Part shown: positions 41,031-43,994 of the stretch, one piece after another | Numbering within the stretch: position 1 is the stretch's first letter | Layout of the letters: each line of letters opens with the position of its first letter | Assembly (NCBI GenBank): GCA_036721855.1 | Contig: DAIMKF010000014.1 | Coordinates: 1-43,994, forward strand | DNA from: JAHDNZ01 sp036721855 | GTDB lineage: Bacteria; Bacillota; DTU065 | Length of the DNA stretch: 43,994 bases | Direction: 5' to 3' | Translations under genes and position numbers: made by a program | Notes under the pieces: generated by a model | Databases searched by the model: none | What the model was told of the DNA's origin: nothing | The model's input: only the letters and a program-made list of their open reading frames with translations

Positions 41031-42083
41031 TTATAATTTAGCTAGCTCTTTTTTCAAATAATCAATCACTTTAACCGGCGTAGGATCTGCACGGTTGAGC
41101 ATAGCCAAATACCAGCTGACAAAATCACCAAAGTAGATCAGTGAAAACATCCTAGCAATATCACTTTCACCTCTTGAACTTACTTCAGTAATTCCGTGGA
41201 CATGGGGTCTAATAATCTCTGCTGTAACCTCTATCCGCTTTTTCATCCTAATATCCTCATTATCTCTTAGGATGACTAAATGAATCTCCTGAGTTAACTT
41301 GGGATTTTCCCAGCCGACAGTTTCATTGTGGTTTAACTCGGAAAAAGCGTTCCAGAAAGAAAGATGCTTGCTGTTTTCGTTAATCTGGCCTTTCCATCTT
41401 GAGGCCACAACACCACGGAAGCCTTCCGAGCCATAGATAAGCGGGATTTTATCGCGAAGTTTATAAGCAAGAGCTTCAGCCGGATTGCTAGGTGTGGCAA
41501 GGGATAACTCTGTTTTCATCTCTTTTAAAAGCTTTAGCGTTTCATCTAAAGCCGCACTTTTATCACTAATAAAACCTAAACGGTTAAAGACCACTAAAAT
41601 TGGAAAGAAGGAATACCCCAAAGCTGCTCGTGGCGAGATACCACCAGGGATGGTAATTAAAGGATAGTTGTTTGAATTTGCCATCTCACCAATCTTGCCA
41701 CCTGTTGTGATACAAAGAATCTTGGCCTTTTTGTCTTTGGCTTCATTTAAGGCCGAAATAGTTTCTTCGGTATTACCAGAATAGCTTGAAGCTATAACCA
41801 AGGTCTTTTCATTAACAAAAGCAGGCAGATGGTATTCTCTATTTACCAGCATAGGTATTTTAAGTTCACTTGCAAATACCGCTCGGGCTAAATCGCCACC
41901 AATTGCCGAACCACCCATGCCTAAAAAAACCAGTGCCTTACAATTTTTTGCTTCTTCTTCAAGATTACCTAAATCAGCTTTTTTACCTATTTCGACAGCT
42001 TCCTGGACTTGGGACGGAAATGTTTCAATCAATGAGAGCATTCCCGTAGGATCAAATCTTTTTACTATCTCCGGAGTAAACAT
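41031..42083 (-). CDS. Bifunctional phosphoglucose/phosphomannose isomerase
   Basis: A 350-residue SIS-domain isomerase of the PGI/PMI type (shorter than classical PGI). It interconverts fructose-6-phosphate with glucose-6- and mannose-6-phosphate in the cytoplasm. Diagnostic segments are VFLGMGGSAIGGDLARAV, IASSYSGNTEETISA, the catalytic FSELNHNETVGWE, and the C-terminal IYFGDFVSWYLAMLNRADPT. The ATG at 42083 is chosen over an in-frame TTG 27 bases upstream because the G-rich site lies just before it. It starts 29 bases after the DedA gene and probably shares its transcript. Confidence 0.94.
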   Translation of the reverse strand: MFTPEIVKRFDPTGMLSLIETFPSQVQEAVEIGKKADLGNLEEEAKNCKALVFLGMGGSAIGGDLARAVFASELKIPMLVNREYHLPAFVNEKTLVIASSYSGNTEETISALNEAKDKKAKILCITTGGKIGEMANSNNYPLITIPGGISPRAALGYSFFPILVVFNRLGFISDKSAALDETLKLLKEMKTELSLATPSNPAEALAYKLRDKIPLIYGSEGFRGVVASRWKGQINENSKHLSFWNAFSELNHNETVGWENPKLTQEIHLVILRDNEDIRMKKRIEVTAEIIRPHVHGITEVSSRGESDIARMFSLIYFGDFVSWYLAMLNRADPTPVKVIDYLKKELAKL

Positions 42084-42112
42084 AGACCTGCCCCCTTCAA
42101 ATACTACCAACT

Positions 42113-42793
42113 TTAATTTTGCTTTGCTTCTTCATTTTCGGTACTTTTTTCTGCTTGAACAACTGCTTTTTTCTGGCTGCGCCACTTTTGAAAATAGTGC
42201 CAGCCGGTAAGGCTAAGAATACATAAAACGATAGCTCCCCAAATAAGGTAGTTGGTGTTGGGGACAATCTTTTTCAAAACATCAACACCTTGAGCGGTCT
42301 TCAACCCCAGCCACAACCAGAACAAAGACCAGATTGTAGCACCTAAGGCGCTAAAGATAGTATATTCCAAAAGGTTGTATTTCAAAAGTCCGGCAGCAAT
42401 AATAGCCGGTGTTCTAATGGGGCCAAAAAGACGTCCCCAAAAGACAATACTGGAACCTTTTTGGGCAAACTTTTCACTGTAGCGATCGATACCATCTAAG
42501 TTTTTGCCAAAGAAACGACAGATGCTGGCGATTAGAGGTCTTCCACCCCAACTTGCAATCAGATAACCAACTATATTACCAACTAGATTGCCTATCGCTG
42601 TTACCAGCCAAGCCGTAAGAAAAGACATCTTCCCCTGAAAAATAAGATAGCCCGCGGCAAAGAAAAATATTTGAACTGGCCCTGGCATGCCTGTTCCTTC
42701 AATAACTAAACCTAAAAACAGACCCAAGTAGCCATAGACATTAACCATATTTGTAATGTAAGCATTCATATTAGCCAAGGACATCCCTACCAT
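42113..42793 (-). CDS. DedA-family membrane protein
   Basis: A 226-residue membrane protein with the DedA/VTT layout: N-terminal helix and re-entrant segment GLVIEGTGMPGPVQIFFFAA, AIGNLVGNIVGYLIASWGG, and the conserved FWGRLFGPIRTPAIIAAG with its essential Arg and Pro. DedA proteins act as phospholipid scramblases or lipid-carrier flippases. A charged cytoplasmic tail ends the protein. Start codon uncertain: ATG 42793, ATG 42784 or a TTG at 42778 with AGGG upstream. It lies upstream of the sugar isomerase in one unit. Confidence 0.92.
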   Translation of the reverse strand: MVGMSLANMNAYITNMVNVYGYLGLFLGLVIEGTGMPGPVQIFFFAAGYLIFQGKMSFLTAWLVTAIGNLVGNIVGYLIASWGGRPLIASICRFFGKNLDGIDRYSEKFAQKGSSIVFWGRLFGPIRTPAIIAAGLLKYNLLEYTIFSALGATIWSLFWLWLGLKTAQGVDVLKKIVPNTNYLIWGAIVLCILSLTGWHYFQKWRSQKKAVVQAEKSTENEEAKQN

Positions 42794-42969
42794 CTAAGTT
42801 TTTAAGTTTTTGCCTATGTTTAGGATACCTTAATAACGGTGCCTTGTAAAGTTTGCTCACCAAGAGTTAGGCAAAATAGAGCAAACCGGAGCTAGCTTGA
42901 CTATCAATTACCAAAAAAGCCGAAACTAACTACCAAAACAACTACTTAATCTTGGTTGGTATTAAAGCT

Positions 42970-43554
42970 TTATTTGGTATCTAAGTTAAGCCACTTAGAG
43001 GCAACTTCGACCGGCTTAAAGGCGAGCATCTTTTCTATAAGTTCTGTTTCACTTTCCGAAACAAGTAGCAACTTTTTATTTTCCGGGGGCATAAAACCTT
43101 CTTTGCAAGCGTTAACAAGCAGTTCTAAAAGCGGCGCATAGAAGTTTTCTATATTTAAAAGGCCTATCGGTTTTTGATGCAGCCCGAGTTGAGCAAAACT
43201 AAGTGTCTCGAGTAACTCCTCTAATGTTCCAAGTCCTCCCGGCAGAGCAATAAAGCCGTCCGCTAGTTCAAACATTGTTTGCTTTCTTTTACGCATATTT
43301 TCTACTTCAAGCATTTGGGTTAAGTTGTGATGAATTATTTCCTGGCCAAAAAGGCCCCGAGGTATCACCCCGATAACCGAACCTTGGTTTTGCAAAACCT
43401 CATTAGCAACCGCTCCCATAAGACCGAAATTTGAACCGCCATAGATCAGTTCTATCCTTTTATTGGCGAGCACTTGACCAAGTCTAATAGCACTTTCTTT
43501 ATAGGTCGGCTTAAATCCGCTGTTAGAACCGGAATAGACACAGACCCTTTTCAT
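42970..43554 (-). CDS. LOG family protein (nucleoside 5'-monophosphate phosphoribohydrolase-like)
   Basis: A 194-residue Rossmann-fold protein with the LOG signature FIALPGGLGTLEELLE and the N-terminal VCVYSGSNSGFKP and YGGSNFGLMGAVANE segments. The family cleaves ribose-5-phosphate from AMP or cytokinin nucleotides; in bacteria the physiological substrate is often unclear. The ATG at 43554 is chosen for GGAGG seven bases upstream; a TTG two codons earlier is possible. Confidence 0.92.
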   Translation of the reverse strand: MKRVCVYSGSNSGFKPTYKESAIRLGQVLANKRIELIYGGSNFGLMGAVANEVLQNQGSVIGVIPRGLFGQEIIHHNLTQMLEVENMRKRKQTMFELADGFIALPGGLGTLEELLETLSFAQLGLHQKPIGLLNIENFYAPLLELLVNACKEGFMPPENKKLLLVSESETELIEKMLAFKPVEVASKWLNLDTK

Positions 43555-43830
43555 CTCCAAACCTCCACATTAAGCATAATAATAGCTACACTTTAGCAAG
43601 CATTCATACCTTTTATTTAACCGGAGTTTGTTTTAGTCTTTTTAAGCATACCTCTTTTATTTGTCCTAGATCAACTTCATTAGGAGTTTAACCTAATCCA
43701 AAAGTTCTCTTTCCAAGGATCTCAAACCTGCTCAAAAACAGCTTTAATTACTTCAATCCGAGAGAAAAACCCTAGCTATTAACAACCACAGCCAGTTCTG
43801 GTAAAAAAGGTAATGCTGTGTTTATTGAGT

Positions 43831-43994
43831 CTACTTGGTGAGCACTTCTTTTTTAAGCCATTTTTTCAAGACCTTAGGGACAAGGACACTGCCGTCATCT
43901 TGCTGGAACTGCTCTAGTATGGCAGGAAAAAGACGGCTGGTGGCAAGCCCGGAACCGTTTAGGGTATGGACAAATAGGCCAGACGGGGCAAAAT
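43831..43994 (-). CDS. serS: Seryl-tRNA synthetase, C-terminal end (cut by window edge)
   Basis: The last 54 codons are present: PSGLFVHTLNGSGLATSRLF, then PAILEQFQQDDGSVLVPKVL and a Lys-rich tail ending in a TAG at 43831-43833. HTLNGSG...R is motif 3 of class II synthetases as found in SerRS, and the DGSV-P-VL end is specific for this enzyme. The rest lies outside the window. The 276 bases between it and the LOG gene hold no gene that I can see. Confidence 0.93.
   Translation of the reverse strand, partial: FAPSGLFVHTLNGSGLATSRLFPAILEQFQQDDGSVLVPKVLKKWLKKEVLTK

Noticed and set aside
43555..43830. T-box or other leader near serS
   Set aside because: This gap lies downstream of serS (which is on the minus strand), so a leader would be beyond the window edge. 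Only a weak hairpin-like repeat is present.
1..43994. CRISPR array, prophage, insertion sequence, tRNA or rRNA
   Set aside because: No regularly spaced direct repeats, no integrase or transposase frame, and no tRNA-like cloverleaf or rRNA sequence was recognised by eye on either strand.

Overview
The window looks like chromosomal DNA of an AT-rich, spore-former-type Bacillota (Clostridia-like) that nevertheless appears to have an outer membrane. Pointing to Bacillota are a DUF1540 protein, a YtvI-like membrane protein, MurQ next to a MurK-like kinase, strong GGAGG ribosome binding sites and many intrinsic terminators. Pointing to a diderm envelope are a LolA-like lipoprotein-sorting protein, an AcrB-size RND permease and two signal-peptide beta-barrel proteins ending in Phe. 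Halanaerobiales or a related uncultured diderm lineage would fit; this is inference, since no rRNA is present.

Layout: 1-4.9 kb holds thioredoxin, DUF1540, an unknown membrane-anchored protein, an NfnA-like flavoprotein without its partner, ndk, 5-formyl-THF cyclo-ligase and a YtvI-like protein. 4.9-6.8 kb is a two-gene murein-recycling operon (murQ plus N-acetylhexosamine kinase). 6.7-12.7 kb is the most unusual stretch: a tandem duplication of a block [kinase 5' end / DUF2325-like coiled-coil gene / secreted glycan-binding gene / 5' end of a glycosyltransferase-acyltransferase fusion], followed by complementary loss, so that each gene survives in only one copy and its counterpart is a visible relic. 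12.8-16.1 kb carries small secreted binding-domain proteins (discoidin-like, CBM9-like), a glycerophosphodiester phosphodiesterase, a small membrane protein and a gene relic.

16.4-21.3 kb is an envelope operon: LolA-like protein, RND permease, beta-barrel protein, with no membrane-fusion adaptor. 21.6-22.8 kb is a D,D-carboxypeptidase. 22.8-26.2 kb has a 40-bp perfect palindrome and an ABC exporter pair in which one subunit has lost its ATPase domain and the other has a wrecked one. 26.4-30.8 kb has a PIG-L deacetylase/GNAT pair and an XRE regulator fused to a large C39/BtrH-like region, overlapping a partner gene of unknown function.

30.9-34.9 kb is a ferrous-iron locus: DtxR-type repressor, divergent feoA-feoA-feoB and a FeoB-associated Cys-rich peptide, with a shared inverted-repeat operator in both promoter regions and again directly before feoB. 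35.4-40.6 kb runs on the minus strand from a MazF/PemK-type gene through a C26 amidotransferase, a small membrane protein and the t6A tRNA-modification genes tsaE-tsaB-rimI-tsaD to an outer-membrane protein. 41-44 kb has a bifunctional sugar isomerase, a DedA protein, a LOG-family protein and the 3' end of serS.

No tRNA, rRNA, CRISPR array or intact insertion sequence was recognised. The strongest candidates for something new are the complementarily decayed duplication with its lipid-glycosylation fusion gene, the adaptor-less RND operon, and the XRE/C39-like two-gene cassette.
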